In this document: positions 16,400-25,665 of the stretch, in pieces
Numbering within the stretch: the stretch's first letter is position 1
Layout of the letters: each line of letters begins with the position of its first letter
From: DASUGC01 sp035606665
Lineage (GTDB): Bacteria; Acidobacteriota; Vicinamibacteria; Vicinamibacterales; SCN-69-37
Assembly (NCBI GenBank): GCA_035606665.1
Contig: DATNEY010000038.1
Span: forward strand, 1-64,000
Direction of reading: 5' to 3'
DNA length: 64,000 bases
Position numbers and translations under genes: made by a program
The notes under the pieces: generated by a model
What the model was told of the DNA's origin: nothing
The model's input: the letters and a program-made list of their open reading frames with translations, nothing else
Databases searched by the model: none

Positions 16400-18838
16400 T
16401 TACGACTGCATCGCCTTGACGGGATCGACCCGCGTCGCGCGCCAGCCAGGAATGAGACTCGCGAGTCCGGCGACGGTGACGAGAATCGCGGGCGTCGCGA
16501 GGAACGTGAGCGGATCGAGCGGCTTGACGCCGTGGAGCAGGTCCGCGAGAAGGCCGGACAGCGCAGCGGCGCCGGCCAGTCCGACCGCGGCGCCGATCAG
16601 CGCATAACCCAGCCCCTGCTTCACGACGGACACGAGGACGTGCCGCGACGTGGCGCCGATCGCGAGCCGCACGCCAATCTCCTGCCGCCGCAGACTCACG
16701 ACGTAGGACAGGACGCCGTAGATCCCAAGCGCGGCCAGCGCCAGGCCAAGCAGGGCGAACGTCCCCAGCAGAGTCCCTGTGAGTTTCGGCGTCGCGATCG
16801 ATCGACCGACGACCTCATCCATCGTCCTGATCGCCGCGATCGGGAGCGCCGAGTCGAGCTGGCGAATGCGGTTGCGCACTTCGGGCACGAGTGCCGACGG
16901 GTCGCCCTTTGCCTTCACGATGAGCGTCATGTTGCGGATCGGATTGCCCGTCGACAAATGCCACTGCGCGAACGCGCGATAGAACTTCGCTTTGACTTCG
17001 GTGGTGATGCCGTTGTGCCTCACGTCGCGGACGATGCCGACGACGGTGATCCAGGGACGATTGGCTCCGCCCTGACGGAAACGCCGGCCGATGGCCTTCT
17101 CGCCCGGCCAGTACTTCTTTGCCATCGCCTCGTTGACCAGCGCCACGTCGAGCGATCCCTCTCGATCCGCGTCGCTCAGCCATCGTCCTTCAACGAGATG
17201 TTCACCGAGCGACTCGGGGCCACCGGCGGTGGCGACCTGCCAGTCGCCCGGCGTACCGACTCCCGGCGGAGGCGTGTAGCCCTCGATCGTGAGTCCCCAG
17301 TCGCCAATTGAAGTCGCGAGTGGAAGAAGCCGCAGCAATCCGGCACTTTCGACGCCGGAGGTCGCGCGCACGTCCTGCAACAGCCGGTCGTAGAACCCGA
17401 TGACTTTCTCCGGCGTGTCGTACTGGGTGGCCGGCAGCGCCAGGCGCATGGTGAGCACGCGATCGGGATTGAAGCCGAGATCGATGCGCTGGAGATTCCA
17501 GAGCGAGCGCAGCATGAGGCCCGCGCCGGTGAGGAGGACCACCGCCAGCGCGACCTCGGCGGCGACGAGCGCGCCGCGCAGGCGATGCCGCCGGGCGCTG
17601 GCGCTTGCCGCGGCCGATCCGTCCTTGAGGGAGTCAACGATGTCCACGCGCGCCGCGCGCAGCGCCGGCAGCAGCGCGAACAGCATCAACGTGAACGTCG
17701 TGACGATGAACGCGAACCCGATCGCGCTCCAGTCGAGGGCGATCGTCTCGACGCGCGGCAACGCCATGGCGCGCGCGCGGACGAGCGCGGCGAAGGAGAG
17801 CTGCGCGAGTACGACACCGGCGACGGCCGCGCCCATGGCGAGAATCGCCGACTCGATCAGCATCTGCCGCACGAGCCGCGCGCCGTCGGCGCCGAGCGCG
17901 CGCCGGACGGCGAGCTCGCGCGTGCGGCCCTCGCCGCGGACGAGCAGCAGGTTCGCGACATTCGCGCACGCCACGAGCAGGAGGCACGCGACCGCGCCGA
18001 AGACAAGAATCAGCGCGGGCCGTACCGACGCGGTCGCCTCATCCGTCGTCGAGACCGCGAACGCAGAGAACTCCATCGGCACCGGATACATGCCTTCTTC
18101 GGTCAGCAGCTGCGTCAGATCCTTCAGCTGAAAATTCGCCTGATCGATCGTGGCGCCGTCCGCGAGTCGCGCCACCGCGTAGTAGCCGTGGCTGCCGCGA
18201 TTCTGCTGGTTGAGCTGCAGCGGCGCCCACAGGCGCGTCGGTTCTTCGGCGTCGATCAGATAGTCCGTCGGGAGCTGGAAGTCCTTCGGCATCACGCCGA
18301 TGATTTCGCGCGCGATGCCGTTGACCTGAATGGTCTTTCCCAGGACGTTCGCTCCGTCGTAGCGCGTTTGCCAGAGCTGATAGCTCAGGATCACGGACGG
18401 ATAGTTCGTGGCGGAGGCCTCGGCGTCAGTGAAGACACGGCCGGCCAGAGGCTGTACGCCGAGGACCGCGAACAGATTCGGTGTCACGAATGCCGCGCCG
18501 ATACGCACGGGGTCGCCGTCGCTGGTGACGTTCAGTTGGGCGCCGCTCCACGCCGCCGCGGTGGTGAACGCCTTGATCCTTCTCTGATAGTCGATGACTT
18601 CGGCGTCCGACACCCAGGTCTTGTCGAAGCCCTTCCATTTGCTCCAGACCATCACGGCGCGATCCGGCTGCTGGTAGGGGAGGGGCGCGAGCAGGACGTG
18701 ACGGATCACGGTGAACACGGCGGTGTTGGCGCCGATGCCGATCGCGAGCGTCAGGAGCGCGGTCAGCGTGAATGCGGGCCGCCGGAGCAGGCCTCGAAGT
18801 CCGACGCGCAGATCCCGCAAGAGATTGTCCATGAACAT
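16400..18838 (-). CDS. Orphan ADOP-type ABC transporter permease, copy 2
   Basis: 812 aa. Same duplicated MacB/FtsX layout as at 3415-5907: N-terminal RGLLRRPAFTLTALLTLAIG, periplasmic domain, first FtsX block (about 275-400), second periplasmic domain, second FtsX block and the end TRVDPVKAMQS. It starts with ATG 18838 after GGGGAGAG. No ATPase gene is near. The two copies are diverged, so they are old paralogs rather than a recent duplication. The CarboxypepD_reg gene lies 55 bp upstream on the same strand and may share its transcript. Confidence 0.93.
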   Translation of the reverse strand: MFMDNLLRDLRVGLRGLLRRPAFTLTALLTLAIGIGANTAVFTVIRHVLLAPLPYQQPDRAVMVWSKWKGFDKTWVSDAEVIDYQRRIKAFTTAAAWSGAQLNVTSDGDPVRIGAAFVTPNLFAVLGVQPLAGRVFTDAEASATNYPSVILSYQLWQTRYDGANVLGKTIQVNGIAREIIGVMPKDFQLPTDYLIDAEEPTRLWAPLQLNQQNRGSHGYYAVARLADGATIDQANFQLKDLTQLLTEEGMYPVPMEFSAFAVSTTDEATASVRPALILVFGAVACLLLVACANVANLLLVRGEGRTRELAVRRALGADGARLVRQMLIESAILAMGAAVAGVVLAQLSFAALVRARAMALPRVETIALDWSAIGFAFIVTTFTLMLFALLPALRAARVDIVDSLKDGSAAASASARRHRLRGALVAAEVALAVVLLTGAGLMLRSLWNLQRIDLGFNPDRVLTMRLALPATQYDTPEKVIGFYDRLLQDVRATSGVESAGLLRLLPLATSIGDWGLTIEGYTPPPGVGTPGDWQVATAGGPESLGEHLVEGRWLSDADREGSLDVALVNEAMAKKYWPGEKAIGRRFRQGGANRPWITVVGIVRDVRHNGITTEVKAKFYRAFAQWHLSTGNPIRNMTLIVKAKGDPSALVPEVRNRIRQLDSALPIAAIRTMDEVVGRSIATPKLTGTLLGTFALLGLALAALGIYGVLSYVVSLRRQEIGVRLAIGATSRHVLVSVVKQGLGYALIGAAVGLAGAAALSGLLADLLHGVKPLDPLTFLATPAILVTVAGLASLIPGWRATRVDPVKAMQS

Positions 18839-18893
18839 GATTCGCTCTCCCCGACGGGGTTAGACGGGGGTCCGGCTGCCGGGGTTGTTGCGC

Positions 18894-21161
18894 CTACTTC
18901 ACCACGGTCAGCCGGACAGATGCGTCGCTGCCCGCAGTGACCACGACGAGGGTCGCAAGAGATCGCAGATCCCGGCCTTTGTTCGGACCGGACAGCGCAC
19001 TTGGCGCGGCGGCAACGACGAAATAGCGCCCGGGCAACAAGAATGGGAATCTGAAGTCACCTGTCTTCGAGATAGGTGCGACACGCTGCGTGCGTTCAAT
19101 GTAAGCGGATGATTCCGATTCGGCGCCGAAGATCAGTACCGTCTTGACCGTGTCATCGACGGCAATCACACTTCCCGTGATGCCGCCAATTCGATTGGTC
19201 AGAACGACTTCGACACCCTCGGTGTCGCCAGAATGAAAATCGTATGGTGTGTCCGTGATGTCACGGCCCTGCAGCAGGACACGCACTAGCGCCCAGCCGC
19301 TCTCTCCGACAATCCCGGCCATTCGGATCACGCCGGGCCATGCGATGTTCTTCATGCTGAACGTGAAGTCAGGATTGACCGATGCGCTGGGCTGGACGAT
19401 TGCCACGGCGTAGTCCGACGCCCGAATGAAGTCCGCCGGAAGAAGCCGCACGTAGAAAGAGTCACGCGCCGCCGGCAGACCGCCTTCGAACGTCAGGCGG
19501 CCGCGCAATGTGCCCAGCGGCTGGAGCGTGAAGCGGACGTTCTGTTCCGGCCCGCTGGAGTCCGTGACAGTGATCACCGTCGAGCCAACCGCTCCTCCGC
19601 CGCCGGCCTGCAGCACGTAGGAACCCTCGGGAATCGGCGGAAAGCTGAACCGTCCCATGTCATCCGCGGTTGTATTCAAGCTTGCCGGCACCCTCGTCTG
19701 GCCGTCTTCGACTGGCAGGAGGCGGATCGACGTGTTCTGACTTCTGCCGCGCGGATCGACCGCGATGCCTGTGATGGTCGTGGTGTTCGAATTTCTCAGC
19801 GTGAGGTTCACGCCGTGTGCGTCGATCCCGGCAGAGATCCTGACCGTGTTCGCTGCCGACGAGGACGTCGTCCCGGGAAAGTAGGTGAAGGGAAACGGCA
19901 CTGTTGCGGGTCCGGGCGCGAACGGTGGCGGAATCGCGACGAGGTAGTAATCGCCGGGCGCCAGTTGCGAGGCGCGGAACCACCCGCGATCATCCGTTGC
20001 CGCGACTGGACGGTCCGATCTCACCGGCAGGAACCGGGCTTCCGCATCACCGGGCGTTGTCGCCCGTTGTGTCACCTGGAGCTTGACGTCAGGCACTCCG
20101 TCCCCGAATTCGTCCAGCACGCGGCCCTCGATCGCGCTGAGTGGAATCAGCTCGAGGTCCTGCTTCAATTTCCCGCCGTCGCCGAGCGAGACTCCAGTGG
20201 ACGTGCCTGACGGCCTGGCCGGTGTCGCACTCGGGCTCACGTGGCCATCGGCCGCGGCAGTAAGGTGATAACTGCCGGCCATCACGCGCGTGAACACATA
20301 GCCCCCGTCGCCATTGGTCCACGCGGTTCGAAGCAGTGCGCCGCCGCTGCCGGAAAGAAGCTTCACCGCGGCGTTGACGATCGGTCCGCCTGAATCCGTG
20401 CGCGTCACTCGGCCGGAGATTTGTCCCCACGTGCCACCACCAGTCGGTGCGCTTGTCGCTTCAAGTTCTGCGGTTGCCAGCGCCTCGGCCGCGATCGCCG
20501 AAAGCGGGGCCGTCGGCACGATAACCATGAGGTTGTCGAGCGTTTGGCCGGACACCACGGTCACCACACTCGCGTTCTCCGGCGTCTCGGTGCCTGGATA
20601 GAAGCGCTTCGTGCCGGAAGCTGGCGGCGGGGGAGTCGCATAGACGCGGTACTGGCCCGGTGGAATCGTGTGAATGCGGAATCGTCCGAGGTCATCGGTA
20701 GTCGCGGTGTACGAACCAGATCGCGATGTCGATTCCGCCAGAACAGCAAGACCAGCAATCGGCTTGCCCGTGTCCTCGATGAAGCGGCCCTCGAGCGCCG
20801 CGGCCCACTGCATCCTGATGTCGATGTTGCTCTCCGTTTCACCGATCGAGAGCGGCTGCAGTTGCAGGAAACCGGGCTTCGCGGCCTCGACTCGAATGCG
20901 TCCCGGCGCGACGTTCGAGAACCGGAACCTCCCGTCGTTGTCCGTGAATGTCTTCAGTGCCAGCGTCGCTCCATCGTTGGTGAGCGTCACCGCAGCCCGG
21001 CGCACGGGCACACGGCGCCCGTTGTCCTCGATTTCGACGAGTCCGGACACCAAGCGCGGCTGCTGGCCAACCGCATGCAGGGCGCGCGGCGATGCGGCGA
21101 TCAAGGTGATAAAGCCGATGAGCGCGAGGACGGCCAGCCGGAGTAGCCGAGCCTTAACCAT
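18894..21161 (-). CDS. Exported protein with repeated carboxypeptidase regulatory-like domains
   Basis: 755 aa. A signal peptide (about 1-30) is followed by several CarboxypepD_reg/transthyretin-like beta domains, each with DDxGRFRF..APGxYRV signatures (NDGRFRFSNVAPGRI, DDLGRFRIHTIPPGQY, GDGGYVFTRVMAGSY, DDRGWFRASQLAPGDY, DDMGRFSFPPIPEGSY). These domains are structural or binding modules, not peptidases. It is probably surface or periplasmic. Related proteins occupy 61090-63180 and 63180-64000. Confidence 0.88.
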   Translation of the reverse strand: MVKARLLRLAVLALIGFITLIAASPRALHAVGQQPRLVSGLVEIEDNGRRVPVRRAAVTLTNDGATLALKTFTDNDGRFRFSNVAPGRIRVEAAKPGFLQLQPLSIGETESNIDIRMQWAAALEGRFIEDTGKPIAGLAVLAESTSRSGSYTATTDDLGRFRIHTIPPGQYRVYATPPPPASGTKRFYPGTETPENASVVTVVSGQTLDNLMVIVPTAPLSAIAAEALATAELEATSAPTGGGTWGQISGRVTRTDSGGPIVNAAVKLLSGSGGALLRTAWTNGDGGYVFTRVMAGSYHLTAAADGHVSPSATPARPSGTSTGVSLGDGGKLKQDLELIPLSAIEGRVLDEFGDGVPDVKLQVTQRATTPGDAEARFLPVRSDRPVAATDDRGWFRASQLAPGDYYLVAIPPPFAPGPATVPFPFTYFPGTTSSSAANTVRISAGIDAHGVNLTLRNSNTTTITGIAVDPRGRSQNTSIRLLPVEDGQTRVPASLNTTADDMGRFSFPPIPEGSYVLQAGGGGAVGSTVITVTDSSGPEQNVRFTLQPLGTLRGRLTFEGGLPAARDSFYVRLLPADFIRASDYAVAIVQPSASVNPDFTFSMKNIAWPGVIRMAGIVGESGWALVRVLLQGRDITDTPYDFHSGDTEGVEVVLTNRIGGITGSVIAVDDTVKTVLIFGAESESSAYIERTQRVAPISKTGDFRFPFLLPGRYFVVAAAPSALSGPNKGRDLRSLATLVVVTAGSDASVRLTVVK

Positions 21162-21243
21162 GGGAGTGAGCTAGCTTAGCGCGGGCCGAACGGAACCGGC
21201 GGGCCCGCCGTAGTACCGTATGCACGGCCAAGGAGCGGCACCC

Positions 21244-21612
21244 ATGAATGGCACGACCATCATCACGATTGCACCCGAAGATCGCGGCTCGGCCGTGCTG
21301 ACCCACCTGTCGGGTCTGTCGGGCTACATCGTGCCGTTCGGCGGTGTGCTGGTCCCGATCATCATCTGGATCACGAGGAAAGAGCAGCCGCTCATCGCCG
21401 CGATCGCCAAACAGGCCGTCTTCCTGAATCTGGGCGTCTTCATCGCCTTCCTGGTGTCAGCGATTCTGCTGATGACAGTGATTCTGATTCCGTTCATTTT
21501 TCTGTTCTGGTGCGTGCTTGGCCTGGCCGCGATCGGTCTTCCGATCTATGGCGCCCTCAAGGCCAACGGTGGCGAGTACTACAAGTACCCGGTGGTGGGA
21601 TCGAACCCCTAG
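21244..21612 (+). CDS. DUF4870-family small membrane protein
   Basis: 122 aa with three to four membrane helices: GLSGYIVPFGGVLVPIIIWI, a central helix at about 55-80, and VLGLAAIGLPIYGALKANGG, the typical DUF4870 end. The function of the family is unknown. ATG 21244 is chosen because AAGGAG (21230-21235) lies 8 nt before it. The stop abuts the cloverleaf repeat. Confidence 0.87.
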   Translation: MNGTTIITIAPEDRGSAVLTHLSGLSGYIVPFGGVLVPIIIWITRKEQPLIAAIAKQAVFLNLGVFIAFLVSAILLMTVILIPFIFLFWCVLGLAAIGLPIYGALKANGGEYYKYPVVGSNP

Positions 21613-21670
21613 AACGTAGGGCGGCCCTTCAGGGCCGCCGACTGCCGGGGCTAGAGCCCCGGCCTACGTT
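21613..21670. terminator. Cloverleaf palindrome between convergent genes (REP-like copy 1)
   Basis: Outer stem AACGTAGG (21613-21620) / CCTACGTT (21663-21670) encloses two perfect hairpins: GGCGGCCCT/AGGGCCGCC (21620-21639) and CCGGGGCT/AGCCCCGG (21645-21662). It fills the gap exactly between stop codons at 21612 and 21675, so it may act as a bidirectional terminator. Related copies are at 24111, 38363 and possibly 53064. Confidence 0.8.
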
Positions 21671-21674
21671 CCGT

Positions 21675-23042
21675 TTATCGGTAACGCTTGCCTCGCTTCA
21701 CCACGACATCCACTCGCTGAAGAAGATCGATGTAGCGCAGAACATCACCGCGGACGGCGATGATGTCGGCGTACTTGCCTGCCGTGATCGTCCCGACCTC
21801 GCGATCCTTCTTCATCATCAGTGACGGCCAGTACGTTGCCGCGCGGATCGCTTCCATCGGCGGCACGCCCATCTCACGGACCCAGACATCGAGCTCGTTC
21901 CACGTCGACTGACTGTGAAACTGCATCGGGATCCCGCTGTCGGTCCCGATGAGGAGCGTTGCGCCTGATTCGCGCAGCTGCGTGAACTTCCGTTTGAGCG
22001 TCGGCTTGCGCGCGGGCGTGAGCTGGAAGTAGCTCATTTCGCCGGGCTTCTGAATCGAATTCCTGATGTCGGCCACGATGTCGGCGCTGAGCCCGAGGGT
22101 CCACGACGGGTCGTCGAGCATCTCCGGGTTGTCGCGCATGTACTCGTAGTTGAAGAGTCCCTCGACCGTCGGCGTCCAGAAGAACGGACCGAGACTCATC
22201 TTTGCCGTGCGTTCGCGGATTGCCGCAATCACGTCGGGCGGGTACTCGGGCGAAGTGGCCAGTCCCGTGTGCTGCAAATCGTCGGCGCCGAAGCGCAGCG
22301 CCAGCCGGATTTCCTCAGGCCTGTGCGCGTGCGCCACGACCGGCAGGTTGTTCGCGTGCGCCTCCTCGATGACGGTTCGCACTTCATCGGCCGTCATCTG
22401 GTCCTGATCGATCAGTTTGATCACGTCGACGCCTGCCTTCGCCAGCCGTCGCACCTTCGCACGGGCATCGTCGGCGCCCGTGACGCCCCACCGGAACAAT
22501 TCAGTGCCTGGATACGGCGCGTGCTGGATGAACGGGCCTGAAACGTAAATCGTCGCGCCCGGGATCTCGCCGCGGTTGATCCTGTCGCGGACGTTGATGC
22601 TGGCCTCGAGCGGCGCGCCGAGATCGCGCGCGCTCGTGACGCCGGCCAGCAGCAGCTGCCTCGCCGACGCGGGCATGATTTCCTTCTCGAATCTCGCCGG
22701 GTACGTGGCGTCCCAATGCGTGTAGTCCGAGTGCCCGTTGATCATCAGATGGACGTGCATGTCCCAGAGCCCGGGCAGCACGGACATCCCATCGGTCGAG
22801 ATCACCTCTGCTCCCGCGGGCACGGCCAGCGTGCCCACCTGCCCGACGGCCGTGATCCGATCACCCTGAACGAGCACGACGGAATTGCGGATGGGCGTGC
22901 CGCCGAACCCGTCGATCAGCGTGCCGCCGACCAATGCCAGGGGCCGGGTCTGCGAAGATGGTGTCTGGGCCGCCCGGCCACCGAGGGACAGCGCGACGCC
23001 AAAAGCCGCCACGATCGCGGAGAACCTTGGGACCGTACTCAT
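21675..23042 (-). CDS. Exported amidohydrolase (imidazolonepropionase-like, metal-dependent)
   Basis: 455 aa from ATG 23042, chosen because a signal peptide follows (MSTVPRFSAIVAAFGVALSLGG). The amidohydrolase barrel has DMHVHLMINGH (first metal pair), K in DVIKLIDQDQ, VVAHAHRP, DDLQHTG and LLIGTDSGIPM. The N- and C-terminal beta-sandwich is also present (GGTLIDGFGG, GKYADIIAVRGD). It resembles the secreted prolidase/imidazolonepropionase-like group that cleaves cyclic amides or peptides; the substrate is not readable. It is divergent from the VWA-like gene. Confidence 0.92.
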   Translation of the reverse strand: MSTVPRFSAIVAAFGVALSLGGRAAQTPSSQTRPLALVGGTLIDGFGGTPIRNSVVLVQGDRITAVGQVGTLAVPAGAEVISTDGMSVLPGLWDMHVHLMINGHSDYTHWDATYPARFEKEIMPASARQLLLAGVTSARDLGAPLEASINVRDRINRGEIPGATIYVSGPFIQHAPYPGTELFRWGVTGADDARAKVRRLAKAGVDVIKLIDQDQMTADEVRTVIEEAHANNLPVVAHAHRPEEIRLALRFGADDLQHTGLATSPEYPPDVIAAIRERTAKMSLGPFFWTPTVEGLFNYEYMRDNPEMLDDPSWTLGLSADIVADIRNSIQKPGEMSYFQLTPARKPTLKRKFTQLRESGATLLIGTDSGIPMQFHSQSTWNELDVWVREMGVPPMEAIRAATYWPSLMMKKDREVGTITAGKYADIIAVRGDVLRYIDLLQRVDVVVKRGKRYR

Positions 23043-23102
23043 GGGATGCCTCGCGGTGAGCCGGGGTGCATGGGGTCCCCGGCGGTAGACATTGTCCGGC
23101 GC

Positions 23103-23110
23103 AGTATACT
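23103..23110. promoter_or_regulatory. Perfectly palindromic bidirectional -10 element AGTATACT
   Basis: The octamer is its own reverse complement and gives TATACT on both strands (23105-23110 plus; 23108-23103 minus) in the divergent gap between amidohydrolase and VWA-like genes. The plus start at 23134 has GGAGG (23122-23126). Confidence 0.55.
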
Positions 23111-23133
23111 CAGCCCGCTCTGGAGGCGAATTC

Positions 23134-24102
23134 ATGACTTCTTTTTTCTTTCGCGGACGCCGGCTCGCAGGGTTCGGCACCGTTGCAGTTGCAGTGGCCG
23201 GTCTGGCATTGCTCACCGTCGGCGCCCAGGCGACGCCGCAGAACACCGATCGGACCATTTATGTATCCGCTGTCGGCAACAACGGCATGCCGATGGTCGA
23301 TCCGCCGCTCACCGCTGCCGAACTGACGGTCATGGAGGACGGAGCCCCGCGCGAAATCACGAAGATCGCGAAGGCCGATTCGCCTATCTACTTCGCGCTG
23401 GCCTACGACACGAGCCTGTGTGACGAGACTGAGAGAAGGGGCTCGTGCGAGTCGGAGAACAGAACCGCGAACGCGAACCATTTCGTCGGCCAGATGCTGC
23501 GCGACGCGCTGAATGGCTTCACCAGCGTGATACTCGCTGCGGCACCGTCGAGCAAGATTCTCGTGATGGATATGGCAGGCGCCGCGGTTGCCAAGACGGA
23601 GTTCACGTCGAATATCAAGGACATCGAACCGATCCTCAGCCGGCTTGTCCCGCAGAAAGGCGAGCCGGTGTTGAACGAGGCCCTGATGGACCTGTCGCAC
23701 CGGATGGCCAAGGTTCCGGCCGGTAACAGGAAGGTCGTCGTCATCGTCAATCGAGAGCCAACGACCGAAGGCAGCACCGGCGCGCAGTACAAGATCGTCG
23801 GCGAGGACGCGCGGAAGTCCGGCGCAACGTTCTGGGCGTTGTCCGTCCGCTACGGAACCAAACAGAACGGCGGGCGCGACGAATTGCTGAAGGCGATCGC
23901 GACGAACAGCGGCGGTCTGCGCCTGACGATCTCATCCACGCAGCCGCTCGGTGACTATCTTCGCAGCGTGGCTGCGAACGCCGTGGTCCAGTACGCGGTC
24001 ACGTTCAAGCGCCCGGCCGATGCGCCGCCCACGAAGATCACGAGCCTCAAGACGTCACGAACCGACCTCCGGCCGCTCACGATGCAGTGGTCGGATAAGT
24101 AG
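23134..24102 (+). CDS. Exported VWA-like (VWFA-related acidobacterial) protein
   Basis: 322 aa. ATG 23134 is chosen over an upstream ATG because GGAGG lies 7 nt before it and a signal peptide follows (residues 1-33). The body looks like the acidobacterial 'VWFA-related' family: an N-terminal beta segment (LTVMEDGAPREITKIAK) and a Rossmann-like fold with the degenerate adhesion motif YFALAYDTSLCDE in place of DxSxS, then KVVVIVN. The metal-binding site looks incomplete, so ligand binding may not need a metal. Location is probably periplasmic. Confidence 0.75.
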   Translation: MTSFFFRGRRLAGFGTVAVAVAGLALLTVGAQATPQNTDRTIYVSAVGNNGMPMVDPPLTAAELTVMEDGAPREITKIAKADSPIYFALAYDTSLCDETERRGSCESENRTANANHFVGQMLRDALNGFTSVILAAAPSSKILVMDMAGAAVAKTEFTSNIKDIEPILSRLVPQKGEPVLNEALMDLSHRMAKVPAGNRKVVVIVNREPTTEGSTGAQYKIVGEDARKSGATFWALSVRYGTKQNGGRDELLKAIATNSGGLRLTISSTQPLGDYLRSVAANAVVQYAVTFKRPADAPPTKITSLKTSRTDLRPLTMQWSDK

Positions 24103-24110
24103 ATCGGATG

Positions 24111-24167
24111 CCGGGGCTGAAGCCCCGGCCTACGTCCGAACGTAGGCGGCCCTTGAGGGCCGCCTAC
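24111..24167. terminator. Cloverleaf palindrome, permuted copy (REP-like copy 2)
   Basis: The modules of the 21613 element occur here in circularly permuted order: CCGGGGCT/AGCCCCGG (24111-24128), CCTACGT/ACGTAGG (24129-24146), GTAGGCGGCCCT/AGGGCCGCCTAC (24142-24167). It lies between convergent genes, and the TAG stop of the PQQ protein (24164-24166) is inside the last stem. Confidence 0.78.
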
Positions 24168-25633
24168 TTCCCAAACGCCCACAACGCCTGCACCGTCCGG
24201 ACGTAGAGCCGTCCGTCGGCGAACGCAGGCGTCGCATACACATCTTCATTGAGCGGATTCACGACGATCGGCGCGAGATCGCCGTCCGGGTTCAGGACGG
24301 CGACGACGCCGGGCTGACTCGTGAAGAAGACGTGACCGTCGGCCGCAACCGGTGACGCGAAGTAGTTGCCCAGCGCGCCGGTCAGGCGACCCTGCTTGAT
24401 CACTTCACCCGTCGCCGCGTTGAACGTCGTGACGATGCCGCCGTCGTTCACCATGTAGAGGACGTTGTTGATGATGAGTGGCGAGGGCAGCTGCGGTACG
24501 GAACGGTGGTACTTCCAGACGATCGATTTGTCCGTCATGTCGCCGCTACCGCCGAGGCGGATGGCGAGCATGCCGTTCTCTGATTCGAGGGCGGCGCGGA
24601 TGTACTCCCACTCGTTCTTGCTGATCTCGCCGCTCTGATCGAGATCGGCGACCGCGAACCACCCGTTGGGCGGCGTCGTGGGTGGATTCGCTGGCGGATT
24701 CGCCGGCCGCGGAAACTCCGTTCGCGACAGCGTGCCGTTCTTGTCGGCATCCGCGGTGGCAAAGGCCTCGTCGGCCGCGGGCAACACGATCTTCCGGCCC
24801 GGGTCGCCCTCGGGCGATCCGTATCCATTGATATAGATGATGCCGTTGGCGATGACCGGTGTGGACTTGATCTCCCACGACAGCCCGCGCACCCACCAGA
24901 GCTTCTTACCGTCGGCCGGATCGTACGCGGTCAGCAGGAACGAACCCGGCAGCAAGATCTGATCCTTGCCGTCCGGCGCGCGCCAGATAATCGGTGTCGC
25001 GTGGCCGCTCGTCGCTTCCGGACGTGGCGTCTTCCATCGTTCCTTGCCCGTTTTCTTGTCGAAGGCGGCGAGATAGGATCCGCGACTCTGATCGACAGCG
25101 AGCAGCAGCAGGTCGCCGTGGATCACCGGGGACGCGCCCATGCCGTAGATGTTGTTGAACGGCCCGAGCGGCAGCTTCCAGAGTTCCTTCCCCTCCTGGT
25201 CGTACGTGACTAGGCCGTAATCCGGGAAGAAGACGTACAGACTGTTGGTTTCGACTGCGACCGACGGCGACGCGGGGTTGTTGCGCTTGTCCACCGGCGG
25301 TTTCGCTTCTGCCGGGGCGGGACGTTCCCAGAGAATCTTTCCACTGGAACGGTCGAGCGCCATCGTTACCAGGGTCTTGTTGTCCCGGACACCCGTCAGG
25401 AAGATGCGATCGCCGAAGAGAATCGGCGACGAGTAGCCGATCGGCAGTTCGACACGCCAGGCGACGTTCTTGCCCGGGCCGAATTCAGTCGGAATGTTCT
25501 TCGCGGACGACACGCCCGATCCGTTGGGTCCACGAAAGCGGATCCAGTCCGGCCGGCCGGACTGTGCGGAGATCGCAATCGAAGCTGCCAGTAACACAGC
25601 CGAGCCGAGGGCAAATCGATGGGATGTAGCCAT
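24164..25633 (-). CDS. Exported PQQ-like beta-propeller protein with inserted EF-hand pair
   Basis: 489 aa. The signal peptide (1-23) is followed by WIRFRGPNGSGVS and repeated PQQ/YWTD-type blades (TMALDRSSGKILWE, AAFDKKTGKERWKT, TAYDPADGKKLWWV, TTFNAATGEVIKQ). Between blades, about residues 285-350, lie two EF-hand loops, DADKNGTLSRTEF and DLDQSGEISKNEW. These should bind calcium and place a calmodulin-like module in the propeller. No dehydrogenase active-site Asp-Cys-Cys set is seen, so it is probably a scaffold or quinone-free binding protein. Confidence 0.88.
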   Translation of the reverse strand: MATSHRFALGSAVLLAASIAISAQSGRPDWIRFRGPNGSGVSSAKNIPTEFGPGKNVAWRVELPIGYSSPILFGDRIFLTGVRDNKTLVTMALDRSSGKILWERPAPAEAKPPVDKRNNPASPSVAVETNSLYVFFPDYGLVTYDQEGKELWKLPLGPFNNIYGMGASPVIHGDLLLLAVDQSRGSYLAAFDKKTGKERWKTPRPEATSGHATPIIWRAPDGKDQILLPGSFLLTAYDPADGKKLWWVRGLSWEIKSTPVIANGIIYINGYGSPEGDPGRKIVLPAADEAFATADADKNGTLSRTEFPRPANPPANPPTTPPNGWFAVADLDQSGEISKNEWEYIRAALESENGMLAIRLGGSGDMTDKSIVWKYHRSVPQLPSPLIINNVLYMVNDGGIVTTFNAATGEVIKQGRLTGALGNYFASPVAADGHVFFTSQPGVVAVLNPDGDLAPIVVNPLNEDVYATPAFADGRLYVRTVQALWAFGK

Positions 25634-25648
25634 AAGTAAGGTGGGGAC

Positions 25649-25658
25649 AGGGTAGCAT
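25649..25658. promoter_or_regulatory. Bidirectional promoter with overlapping -10 boxes
   Basis: AGGGTAGCAT gives TAGCAT on plus (25653-25658), 7 nt before ATG 25666, and TACCCT on minus (25654-25649), 15 nt before ATG 25633. The shared TA geometry is the same as at 8120-8129. Confidence 0.55.
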
Positions 25659-25665
25659 CTCGCGG

